Shown here one piece after another: positions 1-9,570 of a stretch of DNA of 64,000 bases. The notes beneath the pieces were generated by a model. It worked only from the letters and a program-made list of their open reading frames with translations. It ran no database searches and was not told where the DNA came from. The DNA comes from Saprospirales bacterium (lineage in GTDB: Bacteria; Bacteroidota; Bacteroidia; Chitinophagales; Saprospiraceae). Position numbers and translations under genes: made by a program. The stretch spans positions 186,001 to 250,000 of the forward strand of contig JADJBL010000003.1 in the NCBI GenBank assembly GCA_016703765.1, in the 5' to 3' direction. Numbering within the stretch: position 1 is the first letter of the stretch; every line of letters starts with the position of its first letter.

Positions 1-41
1 AAAGCCAGCAGCAGCAGGCTCGTTGTCCATGGGAAATTCAT
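1..41 (-). CDS. 5' end of a putative exported protein (partial)
   Basis: Reading leftward from an ATG at 39-41 gives a short basic-free start followed by TTSLLLLA, which looks like the beginning of a signal peptide or membrane anchor. Only 13 codons are inside the window, so the product cannot be named. The A+T-rich spacer to its right would then be a shared divergent promoter region with the cyclase gene. The call rests only on the hydrophobic run and the position of the ATG, so it could be chance. Confidence 0.3.
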   Translation of the reverse strand, partial: MNFPWTTSLLLLA

Positions 42-722
42 AATGTTCACTTTATGCGAAGGCCGCCAACGGTTGTCCCACCAGCTCTTTAAGTCGATGT
101 GCCGCAAACGCAAGCACACCGCCGTTTAGAGGCCGGTCGCATCGGTTTTTGTCAAAATGCCAAACTACTAAATGGGTGCATGTGTAGAAATGGGCAAATA
201 GCCGGTGGGAGTTTAAGGGATTTAAAAAAAGCTCGTTCGTTCAAAAAAAATGTTCGTTCGTTCTTGGATAAGCCACAAAGGTATTGGGTTTCCGCTTACC
301 AGTCAACTTTCTTTTCAGTTTATTTTCGATTTTGGAACAATATTGGGAAGAAAATGCAGATTTAAGTCGAATTATTGTTCAAAAATCGGAATGAAAGAGA
401 GATAATCCTGAAAAAATAGCTTTGGGAATATGCCTGCTTAGGGGCGAAAACCGATGTTTTTGAGGTAAATTTATTATGTATCTAATTGTATATCAGTCAA
501 TTTGTTGGTTTAGACGGCGCTTTGTCCCCGAGGTCACCGAAATGTTAAAATTTTTGATTCTCTTTTTGGAAAATAGAAAAAAAATGTGGAAAAACCCTCG
601 AAATATCATTAATCGGGTGTAAAGAATTTATTTTGTCAATAAATAGATGATAATTTAGTAAGTTGTGCAGAAGCGCGATTTGGCAGGTTTCAAAGCCCGC
701 ACGTGCAAAACAGACTTTTCAT
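42..722. other. A+T-rich intergenic spacer
   Basis: About 680 bases, clearly A+T-richer than the coding DNA around it. It holds no frame with protein-like composition. Two near copies of a short TTCGTTC repeat lie at 232-242 and 252-263. A weak promoter-like TTATTTTG lies at 628-635. I see no tRNA, terminator hairpin or array here. Confidence 0.6.
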
Positions 723-730
723 TACATTTG
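723..730 (+). promoter_or_regulatory. Bacteroidota -7 promoter element (TACATTTG)
   Basis: The octamer matches TAnnTTTG, the -7 element of the Bacteroidota housekeeping sigma factor, and ends 20 bases before the ATG of the cyclase gene. No clear TTTG -33 element is found at 17-23 bases upstream, so this rests on the -7 match and its position. Confidence 0.45.
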
Positions 731-750
731 TAACAACAGGACACAAATCA

Positions 751-3700
751 ATGAGATACCGGAGTGCAAGTCTGGCAGTTGTGGTTTTGCTTCTGATGGG
801 ATGGAGCCTCCCGGGGCAGGAGATGGAGGTGCAGATCCGGGTATTGGGCTTTGAAGAGGGCCTGTCTCACCGCAACATCTACAAGATCCAGCAAGACAGC
901 GCCGGCTTTATGTGGCTGGCTACCTTCAACGGCCTGAACCGGTACGACGGGTACGAATTTCTGCCCTTTGGCATCCCAGACACTATTTTCGGCCAGGCGG
1001 CCGGGCCTGCCCTCGACCTTTTCGTAGGCCCCCAAAACAGCCTTTGGCTGGTTCGCCCAAACTTCCTTTCCGTGTTCGACCCTCTGACGCTGGGGTTTCG
1101 GCATATCCGCATCAATGAGGAAAACCTGGCGCGGGGGGAGGAGTTTACCCCGAACCATTTGTGTATCGGCCCGGAAGGAGATTCCTGGATGGTGGCTTTC
1201 GGCGAAAAAACCGCCGAGTGTTTCCTGCAATACTACGATAAAACCGGTCGAAGGAAGGTGCATCTAACCTTGCCCGGTAAATACGAAAACCGGCCCCTTT
1301 GCCGCGACGGAGAGGCCCTGTGGCTGGGAGGCAACGAAAACGAATTGTGGCAGGTCAACGGGCAAGGAGAGGTGACGGACCGCTACAGCTTCCCATTCTG
1401 GGGACGCGATCCCCAGGCGGCCAGGGTCGTGGCCCTGCAGGAAGGCGCACACGGCGGAATGTACGCCCTGCTCCAAAACGGCCAGGTCTATTTCCGGCCT
1501 TTGAAGGGGGATAAATTTTCGCTGCATCCCGCTTCCGAACAAATCCCTCCGGGCAAGCGCTTTGAGGCATTCCGGGTGGAACCCGGAGGAAATATCTGGT
1601 TGGCCGGCGAGGAAGTCCTTTTGTATTACGACGCGCTTCTGCATTCGGTCCGCGATTTTAACCGGGAGGTCCGGGAGATCACCAAACACCAGCCGATCTA
1701 TCGCCAGATATTCCAGGACCGAAGCGGGGTCGTCTGGGTCGCTTCCGATTTTGGCGCCATCAAATTTCGTGCGTTCCGACAAACTTTTCACCACCTATTT
1801 AAACGGAGGCAGCAATTATTGCAGCAGTGGCTTTTGCAGTATGCGCGGGATCGCGGAGGATGAAAAGGGGCAGATCTATTTCTCCTATTATAATTCGATC
1901 CACCGCCTGAACCCAAAGACCGGCGAGCTCAAGCTCTTGCCCCTTCGAAACGATTTCCTGAACGCGCCTTTCGGCCTTGCCTATTACCGGGAGGCCTTAT
2001 ATACCGGCAACGGCATCCGGATCGACCTCAATACGGGCAAGGTGGATACCCTGCTAAAGGGGCCCATGACCGACCAGGGGGTCCTGACCGTCGATCGCAG
2101 CAACCAGCTTTGGTTGGGCAACCAGCACAAACTCTATCAATACGTGCCCGCATCCCGAAGCTGGAAGGTGTACCGAGACCAGGCCGGGATACTGGATACC
2201 TTTCCCTACAACATTTCATACCTCCACGAAGGCCAGCGCAGCGGCGCCCTTTGGATCGCCACCGTGGAAAACGGCCTGTACCGCCTCGATCGCACGAAAA
2301 AGACGATGGAGCCCTTTCCTCCGAAAATTACCCAACTGAGGCATCCACGGGTGCTCGCCTGTTATGAGGATCCAAACGGGGTGTTGTGGGTGGCTACCGC
2401 CAAGGGCCTGCACCGCTTTGACCTGGTGAACAACCAGATGGAGATCATCGGAATGCCGGAAGGCCTGCACAACGATTTCATAAACGGCCTGCTTCCGGAA
2501 GGCGACAGCTGCATGTGGGTCAGCACCGACAACGGCCTGGTCCGGATCCGGATGGAGGGAAGGAAGCTGGACCATTTTTTCCAGGAAGACGGCCTGCCCG
2601 CCAATGAATTCAACCGGATCAGTTTTTATAAGGCCCGAAACGGGCGTTTTTATTTCGGCGGACTCAACGGGATCGTCGCTTTTTTTCCAGGCGCCGCCTT
2701 CCAAAAGGAGCGCCGCAAGCAGGATGGGCGGCTGTTGCTCACCTATTATTCCAAGCTCGACGGCCAGACCCAGGATATGGTTACCCAACTGCAAGGGGTT
2801 GCACCCGAGGAGGGGATCAGGCTTTCTTACAAGGACAAGCTCTTTACCCTGGGCTTTTCCCTCGCCGATTTTGCCAATCCACGGGAGCACTTGTACAGCT
2901 ACATGCTCGAAGGCTTCGAAAAGGATTGGTCGCCGGCATCCCCATCAACTATGCCCGGTACAACAACCTCCCCTCCGGGAAATACCTGTTTCGCGTCCGG
3001 GCCACGAACGGCAACCACGAATGGAGCTCCAACGACCTCGTTATCCCGGTATTCGTCGAACAGGCCTATTACAAGAGCCCCTGGTTTTTCCTTGCCTGCT
3101 CGCTGGTGGTCCTCGGCCTGGGCTATTCCTTTTCCCGCTACCGGCTGTACACCCTCCGCAAACGGGAGGCCTATCTCGAAGAGCAGGTGCGGCTGAGAAC
3201 CTATGAACTCCAGCAGGAAAAGAAGAAATCGGAAGACCTGCTCCTAAACATCCTGCCCGAAGAAACCGCCCGGGAACTGAAGGCGAACGGAACCGCCAAA
3301 GCCCGCTTTTTCGATTCGGTGACCGTCATGTTCATCGACTTTGAAGGATTTACCAAGGTTGCAGTGGAATTGACTCCGGAGGACCTGGTGGCGGAGATCG
3401 ATTTTTGCTTCCGGGCCTACGACGAGATCATGGAAGTGTACGGTTTGGAGAAGATCAAAACCGTGGGCGACGCCTACCTTTGCGTAGGCGGCTTGCCCGG
3501 CAGGGAAGTGGAATCGGCCGTACAGATCGTGCGCGCCGCGCTCGACATCCAGGAGTTCATGAAAAGGGTTCGCGTGGAGCGCTCTATGAACCACCTCCCG
3601 TTTTTCCGCTGCCGAATCGGCATCCACACCGGCTCGATCATAGCCGGAATCGTGGGGATCAAAAAATTTGCCTACGATATCTGGGGCGACACGGTCAATA

Positions 3701-3876
3701 CCGCCTCCCGCATGGAATCCAACGGAGAGGTCGACCGGGTGAATATCTCCAGATCGACCTATGACCTGGTGAGTCCTTATTTTATTTGCACGGAAAGGGG
3801 CCGGGTGATGGCCAAGAACAAAGGGGAGGTGGAGATGTATTTTGTAGAAAGTGAGTTGAATATTCAAACGACATGA
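751..3876 (+). CDS. Propeller/Y_Y_Y sensor with class III adenylate cyclase output (two frameshifts)
   Basis: About 1040 residues once two one-base shifts are repaired. The start at 751 gives a signal peptide ending near GWSLPGQ. A periplasmic beta-propeller of two-component-regulator repeats follows (DSAGFMWLATFNGLNRYDGY, GVWVASDFG-like, GVLWVATAKGLHRF), then a Y_Y_Y domain (LEGFEKDW ... YNNLPSGKY), one membrane helix (near 775-795), a short coiled coil and a cyclase domain (~850-1040). All cyclase residues are present: metal Asp in FIDFEGF and GDAY, Lys in EKIKTVGDAY, Asp in YDIWGDTVN and the Asn/Arg of VNTASR. This set is that of adenylate rather than guanylate cyclases. The frame changes at 1765-1767 (one extra T) and 2928-2930 (one G missing). 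It overlaps moaD by 4 bases. Confidence 0.85.
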
Positions 3877-4115
3877 AATTGACGATACTTGCCTTCGGGA
3901 TCACGAGGGATATATTAGGGGCTTCCGAACTGAATCTGGAGCTTCCGGAATCTGCCAGGATAGAGGATTTGAAGGCCGAGCTGGCCCGGCGTTTTCCGGC
4001 TTTTGCCAATCTTTCGGCGCTGGCCATCGCAGTCAACAGCCAATACGCGGAGTTGGACCTGGAATTGAAGGAACTTGATGAAGTGGCCTTGATACCGCCG
4101 GTGAGCGGGGGTTAA
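3873..4115 (+). CDS. moaD: Molybdopterin synthase small subunit MoaD
   Basis: Eighty residues with a ubiquitin-like fold pattern and the expected C-terminal PPVSGG. The final Gly-Gly is the end that is adenylated and thiocarboxylated to carry sulfur to precursor Z in molybdenum cofactor synthesis. It starts with an ATGA overlap on the cyclase stop, so the two are probably co-transcribed, and moaE follows after 39 bases. Length and terminus fit the family, so the call is firm. The partners moaA, moaC and moeB are not in the window. Confidence 0.92.
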   Translation: MKLTILAFGITRDILGASELNLELPESARIEDLKAELARRFPAFANLSALAIAVNSQYAELDLELKELDEVALIPPVSGG

Positions 4116-4116
4116 A

Positions 4117-4150
4117 AGTTGAAAAGATGAAGAGTTGAAAAGTTTAATAG
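4117..4150 (+). repeat. Short GTTGAAAA tandem array between moaD and moaE
   Basis: Two GTTGAAAA units with a diverged stretch between them, followed by GTTTAATA. They fill the whole gap between the moaD stop (4113-4115) and the moaE start (4155). The same unit builds the two-armed array at 6689-6795. Only one arm is present here, so no long hairpin forms. Confidence 0.6.
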
Positions 4151-4154
4151 ATCA

Positions 4155-4571
4155 ATGATCGACATACAAATCCTGGAAAGTCCTCTGAATGTGCAAGTAT
4201 GCATCGACTTCGTCTCTGGAGCGGCGACGGGGGGCATCAATGTCTTTGTGGGGTCCGTCAGGAACCAGACGAGGGGCAAGCGGGTGCTGTATCTCGAGTT
4301 TGAGGCATACGTGCCCATGGCGATATCCGAAATGCGGAAAATCGCGGAGACGGCTTGTTCCCGCTTCCAGATCGACCGGATCAGCATTCACCACCGCACG
4401 GGCAGGCTGGAGATAGGGGAAATCCCGGTCGTGATTGCCGTAGGTGCGCCCCATCGCCAGGCGGCTTTCGAGGCCTGTCAATATGCGATCGACACGCTCA
4501 AGCAGACCGTCCCCATCTGGAAAAAAGAACATTTCGAAGACGGGGAGGTCTGGGTCGCTGCCCATCCTTGA
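4155..4571 (+). CDS. moaE: Molybdopterin synthase catalytic subunit MoaE
   Basis: 138 residues, the usual MoaE length. Family motifs are in order: FVGSVRNQTRGK, LEFEAYVPMA, the HHRTGRLEIGE stretch, PHRQAAFEACQYAID and KQTVPIWKKE, whose lysines belong to the active site. It joins MoaD to convert precursor Z into molybdopterin in the cytoplasm. The reading frame ends one base before the stop of the convergent GH97 gene, leaving no spacer and no visible terminator between them. Confidence 0.95.
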   Translation: MIDIQILESPLNVQVCIDFVSGAATGGINVFVGSVRNQTRGKRVLYLEFEAYVPMAISEMRKIAETACSRFQIDRISIHHRTGRLEIGEIPVVIAVGAPHRQAAFEACQYAIDTLKQTVPIWKKEHFEDGEVWVAAHP

Positions 4572-6644
4572 TCATTCCAGCGGCCGGAAATACACGGCGG
4601 CGCCTCCTCCGGGCGCCAGTTTTAAAGCGAGGGTATCCCCTTTTTTCACCTGTTTGTTCTCAATGACGTAGGACGTGGGGTTTTTGTCCCAATGAGCGTC
4701 CGGGCCATCGATATACAGGGTGGCTTCCCAGGTCTTGCCCTCGGGCAGGAAGTCGAGTGCGATATTCAAATCCCGCGGGTTTTCATCGGTGATGCTGCCC
4801 AGGAACCAGCGCTCCGCGCCGCGCTCCTTCCGGGCGATCGTGAGGTAATCCCCCACTTCCCCGTTGAGCACATGGCTCTCATCCCAGTCGACGGCCACAT
4901 CGCGAATGAACTGAAAGGCCGGGTGGTCTTTGTAATGCTCCGGCAGGTCGGCCGCCATTTGCAGGGGACCGTAGAGGGTCACATAGGTGGCCAGTTGCTT
5001 GGCCAGGGTGGTGTTGACCTGGTTTTTGTCCTTGTACGCGTCGAATTTGAGGTTAAAGATGCCGGGGGTGTAATCGACCGGTCCGGCGAGGCCCATGGTG
5101 AAGGGGAGCATCACGAGGTGCTCGGGCGGGTTCATGTCGATGCTCCAGGCCTCGAACTCCTGTCCGCGCATCGTTTCCCGGGCCATGTAATTGGGCCAGG
5201 TGCGGCGGATGCCGGTATCTTTGATGGACTCATGGGAATCGACCATGACCTTGTGTTTGGCCGCGGTTTCCGCCACCCGCTGAAAGTGGTTGACCATGAA
5301 TTGACCCTGGTGGTAATGTCCTTTCGGGATGATGGTGCCCACGTAACCGGTTTTGACGGCATGTACCCCGAGTTTTTCGAGGTATTGGAAGGCGGTGTCC
5401 AACTGCTTGTCGTATTGAGTGACGCTGGAAGCGGTTTCGTGGTGGGCGATGAAGGCAACGCCTTTTTCCTTCCCGTAGCGGACCACTTCTTCGATATCGA
5501 AATCGGCGTAAGGGGTGACGAAATCGAAGCAGGTATCTCGCGCGGCGCCCCACCAGTATTCCCAGCCGGTATTCCAGCCCTCGACCAGGAGGCCCTGGAT
5601 ATTGTTGGCGGAGGCGAAGTCGATATAGCGCTTGGCGTTTTGGGTCGTAGCGCCGTGGTTTTTCCCTGCCATGTCCCAACTACTCATGCCAAGGTGCATT
5701 TCCCACCAGATCCCCACGTATTTCATGGGTTTTATCCAGTCGGTCTCCTTGATTTTGGAGGGCTCGTTGAGGTTGAGGATCAGGTTGGATTCCAAAAGGT
5801 CGCCCGCCTGTTCGGCGATCTGGATCGTGCGCCAGGGGGTCTGGAAAGGCAGTTTCACTTTCACCTTGAAGGTATCGGGGCCGCCGACCAGCACGCTTTT
5901 CCACTGGAGGTTTTCTTTATCCACCTGAAGGGTCATCGCGGCATAGTCGTAGAGGGCAGCCTCGTGGAAGCTCAGGAATAGGCCGTCGTCGGTCTTCATG
6001 GTGACCGGCGTGTTGACGGCGTTATTCGGGATATAGGTTTGGGCCAAATTGGGGTGGTCGCGCTTGGAGATGGCGTCGATTTCCGAAAAGCGGGTGGTGT
6101 TGTACACGTGTTCGTATATGTCCCAATCGCCCGGCTGCCACCAGCAGAGGTGGTCGCCCGCGAGGCGGAATTCGGTATTTTCCTCGAGGATAACGAGCTC
6201 ATTGAGGGCCTCCTGTTCGGGAAATTCATAGCGGAAGCCCAGGCCGTCGTCGTAAAGTCGGAAGACGAGGCGGAAACGGCGGTTGGGCGCTTCCTTTTCT
6301 TCCAGCTCGAGCATCAGTTCGTTGAAGTTGTTCGCCACCATTTTGCTTTGCCCCCACACGGTTTCCCAGTTTTCTGTAAAGGAGCGGTTCTCTGCTTTTT
6401 TGACCTCCAGTCCACCTGCAATGGGGGCTTGGTCGAGCAGCGAAAACCCGAGGAGGGAGGTGTCGATCACCGTCTTGTCTCCGCGCAAAATGTGATAGGC
6501 TGCTTGTCCCGCCGAATCGAGAAAGACATGGGCGGTGACGACCTGCCCGGGAGATTGAACGGTCCAGGAATCGGCCATTTTGGAAGGCTTGCATTGGGTA
6601 AAAAGGCCGAGGGCCAGGAGAGGAAGCGCAAAGCGAGGAGACAT
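4572..6644 (-). CDS. Glycoside hydrolase family 97 lipoprotein (alpha-glucosidase/galactosidase type)
   Basis: 690 residues. A lipoprotein signal peptide ends in LFTQC, so the mature enzyme is predicted to be anchored in the outer or inner membrane facing the periplasm. The N-terminal beta-sandwich (about 25-270) has the family pattern of a WTVQSPGQVV strand and YDDGLGFRYEFP. A TIM barrel follows (WWEMHLGMSSWDM, VEGWNTGWEYWWG, MVDSHESIKDTGIRRTWPN, ARETMRGQE), then a C-terminal beta domain with a final AAVYFRPLE. Family 97 includes inverting alpha-glucosidases (SusB) and retaining alpha-galactosidases. I cannot tell which mechanism applies. No SusC/SusD pair is nearby, so this is not a classical utilisation locus. 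Confidence 0.88.
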   Translation of the reverse strand: MSPRFALPLLALGLFTQCKPSKMADSWTVQSPGQVVTAHVFLDSAGQAAYHILRGDKTVIDTSLLGFSLLDQAPIAGGLEVKKAENRSFTENWETVWGQSKMVANNFNELMLELEEKEAPNRRFRLVFRLYDDGLGFRYEFPEQEALNELVILEENTEFRLAGDHLCWWQPGDWDIYEHVYNTTRFSEIDAISKRDHPNLAQTYIPNNAVNTPVTMKTDDGLFLSFHEAALYDYAAMTLQVDKENLQWKSVLVGGPDTFKVKVKLPFQTPWRTIQIAEQAGDLLESNLILNLNEPSKIKETDWIKPMKYVGIWWEMHLGMSSWDMAGKNHGATTQNAKRYIDFASANNIQGLLVEGWNTGWEYWWGAARDTCFDFVTPYADFDIEEVVRYGKEKGVAFIAHHETASSVTQYDKQLDTAFQYLEKLGVHAVKTGYVGTIIPKGHYHQGQFMVNHFQRVAETAAKHKVMVDSHESIKDTGIRRTWPNYMARETMRGQEFEAWSIDMNPPEHLVMLPFTMGLAGPVDYTPGIFNLKFDAYKDKNQVNTTLAKQLATYVTLYGPLQMAADLPEHYKDHPAFQFIRDVAVDWDESHVLNGEVGDYLTIARKERGAERWFLGSITDENPRDLNIALDFLPEGKTWEATLYIDGPDAHWDKNPTSYVIENKQVKKGDTLALKLAPGGGAAVYFRPLE

Positions 6645-6646
6645 AG

Positions 6647-6684
6647 TTTCGGGAATTGAAGTGATTGGATCGGAATTCCCGAAA
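6647..6684 (-). promoter_or_regulatory. Leader hairpin just upstream of the GH97 start
   Basis: TTTCGGGAATT at 6647-6657 pairs perfectly with AATTCCCGAAA at 6674-6684, an 11-bp stem with a 16-base loop, two bases upstream of the GH97 start codon (6644). In a transcript running leftward it lies in the 5' untranslated region next to the initiation site. Its role is not known. Confidence 0.4.
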
Positions 6685-6688
6685 ATTA

Positions 6689-6795
6689 GTTGAAAAGTTG
6701 AAAAGTTTAAAGTTTAATCGAGGCCTTTTTGACTTCGTCAAAAAGAATTATTTCAACTTTTCAACTTTTCAACTTTTCAACTTTTCAACTTTTCC
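6689..6795. repeat. Inverted tandem-repeat array, 8-bp unit GTTGAAAA
   Basis: The left arm has two GTTGAAAA units and two diverged GTTTAA units (6689-6718). The right arm has about five copies of the reverse complement TTTTCAAC (6751-6795). The loop between them holds its own perfect 9-bp hairpin, CTTTTTGAC / GTCAAAAAG (6725-6745). The array fills the spacer between the GH97 start and the stop codon of the beta-helix lipoprotein at 6798, both on the minus strand. Confidence 0.8.
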
Positions 6796-6797
6796 AA

Positions 6798-7991
6798 TTA
6801 GGGACAGATATCTCCGGCAGCGAGGTTGCTGAAGGTATTGCCGCTTTGGGTCAGCGTGGCGCCACCATCTACGTACACGCCGCAGCCGTCGCCGTTGCGG
6901 ATGATGGAGTTGGTCAGCTCCAGTTTGGCGTCTGCGTAATCGTCGAGGCCGATGTTGGTTTTGAAGTCGAGCCAGATATCGTTGATCGGATCGCTGCCGG
7001 CGAAAGCCACTTCGCAATGGTCCATTTTATTGAGGATGCTGGGAGAAAAGAAGAGTATTCCTTTCCAGGAAGGGGCGCTGGTCACCGAGCCGGTGAATAC
7101 GATAGGCTTGGATGCGGTGCCAATAGCATTGAAGAATCCGGCCACCTCCACGATCAGCATCCGGACCGGGTCGAACTGGAAGATGGCGCCTTCTTGCACA
7201 TAGACGCCAGACCTGAGCTCGATATCGCCCAATACCCGGTATGGGGCTGCGTCTTTCAAGGCCGGCCAGGTAAGGTCGGTTTGCTCATCCACAAAAGTCT
7301 TGACGATTTCCACCCCATTGAATCCATTGCTGCCGGTGAAGGAGCTCCCGCCGTCCAGTTCGGCGATCGCGACGGCGTCGCAGCGCATCGCCGCGTCGGC
7401 ATTGTCGGAGAAGGTATTGTTGGAAAAAGCCTGGATGATGGCGTTCTCGTCGATGGCCACGCCCAGTCCGGCGCTATGGGAGAAGGTGCAATTGGTGAGG
7501 CTGATCTTTGCGGGTGAATAAGCGTCCACGGCGAGGTTGGCCTTGATGTCGAACCAGATATCGCTCACGGCGGCGCCGCCGGCATAGCTGATGGTGACGT
7601 TGTGCAGCACGTTGGTGATTTTCGGGGAATATACCAAAACCCCTTTCCAGAAACCGGGAGTTTTTGCAACCCCGGTCATTACGATGGGCTTGGAGGTCGT
7701 GCCGTCGGCCACTATCGAGCCTTCCACCTCGATGATAAGGGAGGAGTTGGCTTCGAATTCGATCACGACGCCGGGTTCGATAGACAATTCGCCGTAAACC
7801 GTGATGTCGCCGTCGATGACATAATCGGGCTGGTTGGGGTTGTCGACGCGGTCTTCGAGGATGCGGTCGTCGTCGATATTTTCCGTGATGATAAATTCGC
7901 CTGGGATGACGGTTTCATCGTCCGAGCAGGAGGTCCATAAAAAAGGGAGGGCAAGCAGGAATATGGGCAAAAAACGGGTGGTAAGTTGCAT
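6798..7991 (-). CDS. Lipoprotein with right-handed parallel beta-helix
   Basis: 397 residues. The signal peptide ends in the lipobox LWTSC followed by SDDE, a typical Bacteroidota surface-lipoprotein start. The rest alternates short strands with turns, such as LSIEPGVVIEFE, KPIVMTG and WKGVLVYSP, as in beta-helix proteins. Two halves (about 55-215 and 240-397) repeat each other: GVVIEFE / GAIFQFD, SKPIVMTG / SKPIVFTG, FWKGVLVYSP / SWKGILFFSP, SDIWFDIKANL / NDIWLDFKTNI and LTNCTFSHSAGLGVAI / LTNSIIRNGDGCGVYV. No catalytic motif is visible. A role in surface binding is possible but not shown. Confidence 0.65.
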   Translation of the reverse strand: MQLTTRFLPIFLLALPFLWTSCSDDETVIPGEFIITENIDDDRILEDRVDNPNQPDYVIDGDITVYGELSIEPGVVIEFEANSSLIIEVEGSIVADGTTSKPIVMTGVAKTPGFWKGVLVYSPKITNVLHNVTISYAGGAAVSDIWFDIKANLAVDAYSPAKISLTNCTFSHSAGLGVAIDENAIIQAFSNNTFSDNADAAMRCDAVAIAELDGGSSFTGSNGFNGVEIVKTFVDEQTDLTWPALKDAAPYRVLGDIELRSGVYVQEGAIFQFDPVRMLIVEVAGFFNAIGTASKPIVFTGSVTSAPSWKGILFFSPSILNKMDHCEVAFAGSDPINDIWLDFKTNIGLDDYADAKLELTNSIIRNGDGCGVYVDGGATLTQSGNTFSNLAAGDICP

Positions 7992-8003
7992 GATTTTCAG
8001 GAT

Positions 8004-8048
8004 TAAAAAACAAAAAATGGTTGTTTGCAGGCTGAACCCGCAAACAAC
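8004..8048 (-). terminator. Terminator hairpin of the 8070-8402 gene
   Basis: GTTGTTTGC (8020-8028) pairs perfectly with GCAAACAAC (8040-8048). On the minus strand the stem is followed by two T-rich runs (A runs at 8004-8017 on the plus strand). It lies about 20 bases past the stop of the small secreted protein and before the start of the beta-helix lipoprotein. Confidence 0.6.
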
Positions 8049-8069
8049 AATAAGGACTTTGAGAAACGC

Positions 8070-8402
8070 TTAATTGGTCATTACAATGTTTCTCTTCTTT
8101 TTCTTCTTGTCCATCGTAACGAAGATCTGCATATCGGACATAACGCCGTTGGCCAGTTTCACTTTCATGGGTTTTTTCAAATCCCTGGAGGTGAAAAGGA
8201 GGACTTCGATGCCGGCGCCATCCCGCACTTTGAGGGTATAGGCTCCCTGGGCGTCCGTCACGGTTCCCTGCGTGGTGCCTTCGGCTACGACTTTTACGCC
8301 CTTCATGGGCATTCCATCGGCGCTGGAAACTTTGCCGCTAATGGTTTGGCCCATGGCCAGAAAAGGGAAAGCGAGTAAAGCTGCAAAAAGAATGATTTTC
8401 AT
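8070..8402 (-). CDS. Small secreted protein with carboxypeptidase regulatory-like domain
   Basis: 110 residues. The signal peptide ends at LAMGQ. The single domain, TISGKVSSADGMPMKGVKVV ... GTVTDAQGAYTLKV, has the pattern of the carboxypeptidase-D regulatory-like / TonB-plug-preceding fold common in this phylum. The C-terminus is basic (KKKKKR). A free-standing copy is unusual because the fold normally precedes a larger domain. Function unknown. The gap to mobA upstream is 24 bases of unrelated sequence, so co-transcription with mobA is uncertain. Confidence 0.6.
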   Translation of the reverse strand: MKIILFAALLAFPFLAMGQTISGKVSSADGMPMKGVKVVAEGTTQGTVTDAQGAYTLKVRDGAGIEVLLFTSRDLKKPMKVKLANGVMSDMQIFVTMDKKKKKRNIVMTN

Positions 8403-8426
8403 GCTGAGTATGGTTTTGGTTAATGA

Positions 8427-9567
8427 TTACAAATTATGGGCTTTTCCGATGGCGGCCATCACCCGGTTGTATTCCTCCTGTGTATTGACGTTCAGGAGCC
8501 AGTCCGGATCGGGGGCCTGGAGCAAATGGGTGTCGGAATTGATCAAGACCTTCCTGGGACAGGAAAAGCCCTGGGCCAGGAATTGCAACAGGGTCAGGTA
8601 ACTTTTGGGCTCCCAGATAGCCAACAGGGGGTCGGGAAGCGCGTTTTCCGGACTAATAAAAGCCGTTGCCGGTTTTGAAGGATCCCTGTTGCCGGTCAGA
8701 AATTGCAGGGCTTCGGCAGAAAGCAGGGGCAGGTCGCAGGCCGCCACGAGCCAGGCCTTGTCGGGGTAAGCCTGAAAAGCGGACAGCAAAGCGCCATAAG
8801 GGCCCAGTCCGAGGAATACATCCGGCAAGACCGGTAAAGGACCTTCCTCCGATTGGTCTGGACGCAGGGACAAGAAGGTTTCATCGCAGAATTCCTGCAA
8901 CAAATTATAGACATAATCCCGCTGGGGCAGGCCGTGATAGTCGATCGTGCTCTTATCTCTGCCCATCCGCTCGCTTTTCCCGCCGGCCAGCACCAGGCCG
9001 TAAAGCGGGGGGATAGCCCGGCTCAGTTCGTTTTCCAGAAAGCGGGCCACAGCGGCGCTGTCGTGGAGGGAAAGGACCGGAAGGGAGGCCAGATGGGGAA
9101 ATTTTTCGAGGAGGAAAGGGTGAATGGCCTCGACGCCTTCGGAAAAAAGGATCAGGCGCACATCCCCGAGGCGGTCCATTTTTCGTTGGACGGACTCCGC
9201 TTTTTTAGGGTCGATGACCAGGATCTGCTTCTCTGCGGTAAAGTGGTTGCCGTTGAGCAAAAGGAGGTCCTGGTCGTTGAGCAGGGGCCGGAGTTGGAAG
9301 GGGGTAAGGGTTCCCTGGAAATCGAGGCGTTGGGAATGGATCTGATCGGTGTATTCGAGGCTGGGTTTTACTTCCGGGGATTGCTCCTGTGCGTGGTGGT
9401 CGGCGTCGATATATGCGGTTTTCCAGCGCCGGCCGAGCTGATCGATCACCTCGCGCGCCAGGCGCTGGATATTCCCGCAGGGAGTACCCAGTATGGCCCA
9501 TTCCTGGCGTCCGTAGGCGCCGGAGAAGGGGCGGGGAAGCTTGGCGTGTTTTTGATGCTCGCGCATG
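8427..9567 (-). CDS. mobA: Molybdenum cofactor guanylyltransferase MobA with N-terminal MobB-like domain
   Basis: About 379 residues. The start at 9567 (MREHQKH) is preferred because it lies just past the meaB stop at 9571. The C-terminal half (from about 180) is MobA: LVLAGGKSERMGRDKS is the nucleotide-binding signature, followed by LPDVFLGLGPYGALLSAF, ACDLPLLS and a NVNTQEEY end. It attaches GMP to molybdopterin. The N-terminal half (AILGTPCGNIQRLAREVIDQ, YIDADHH, LLLLNGNHF) has the layout of MobB, but its P-loop lacks the usual GKT, so GTP binding there is doubtful. It works in the same pathway as moaD and moaE at the start of the window. Confidence 0.82.
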
Positions 9568-9570
9568 GTT

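Noticed and set aside
99..365. Open frame of 88 codons in the left spacer
   Set aside because: Composition is not protein-like, the region is A+T-rich, and no promoter or family motif supports it.
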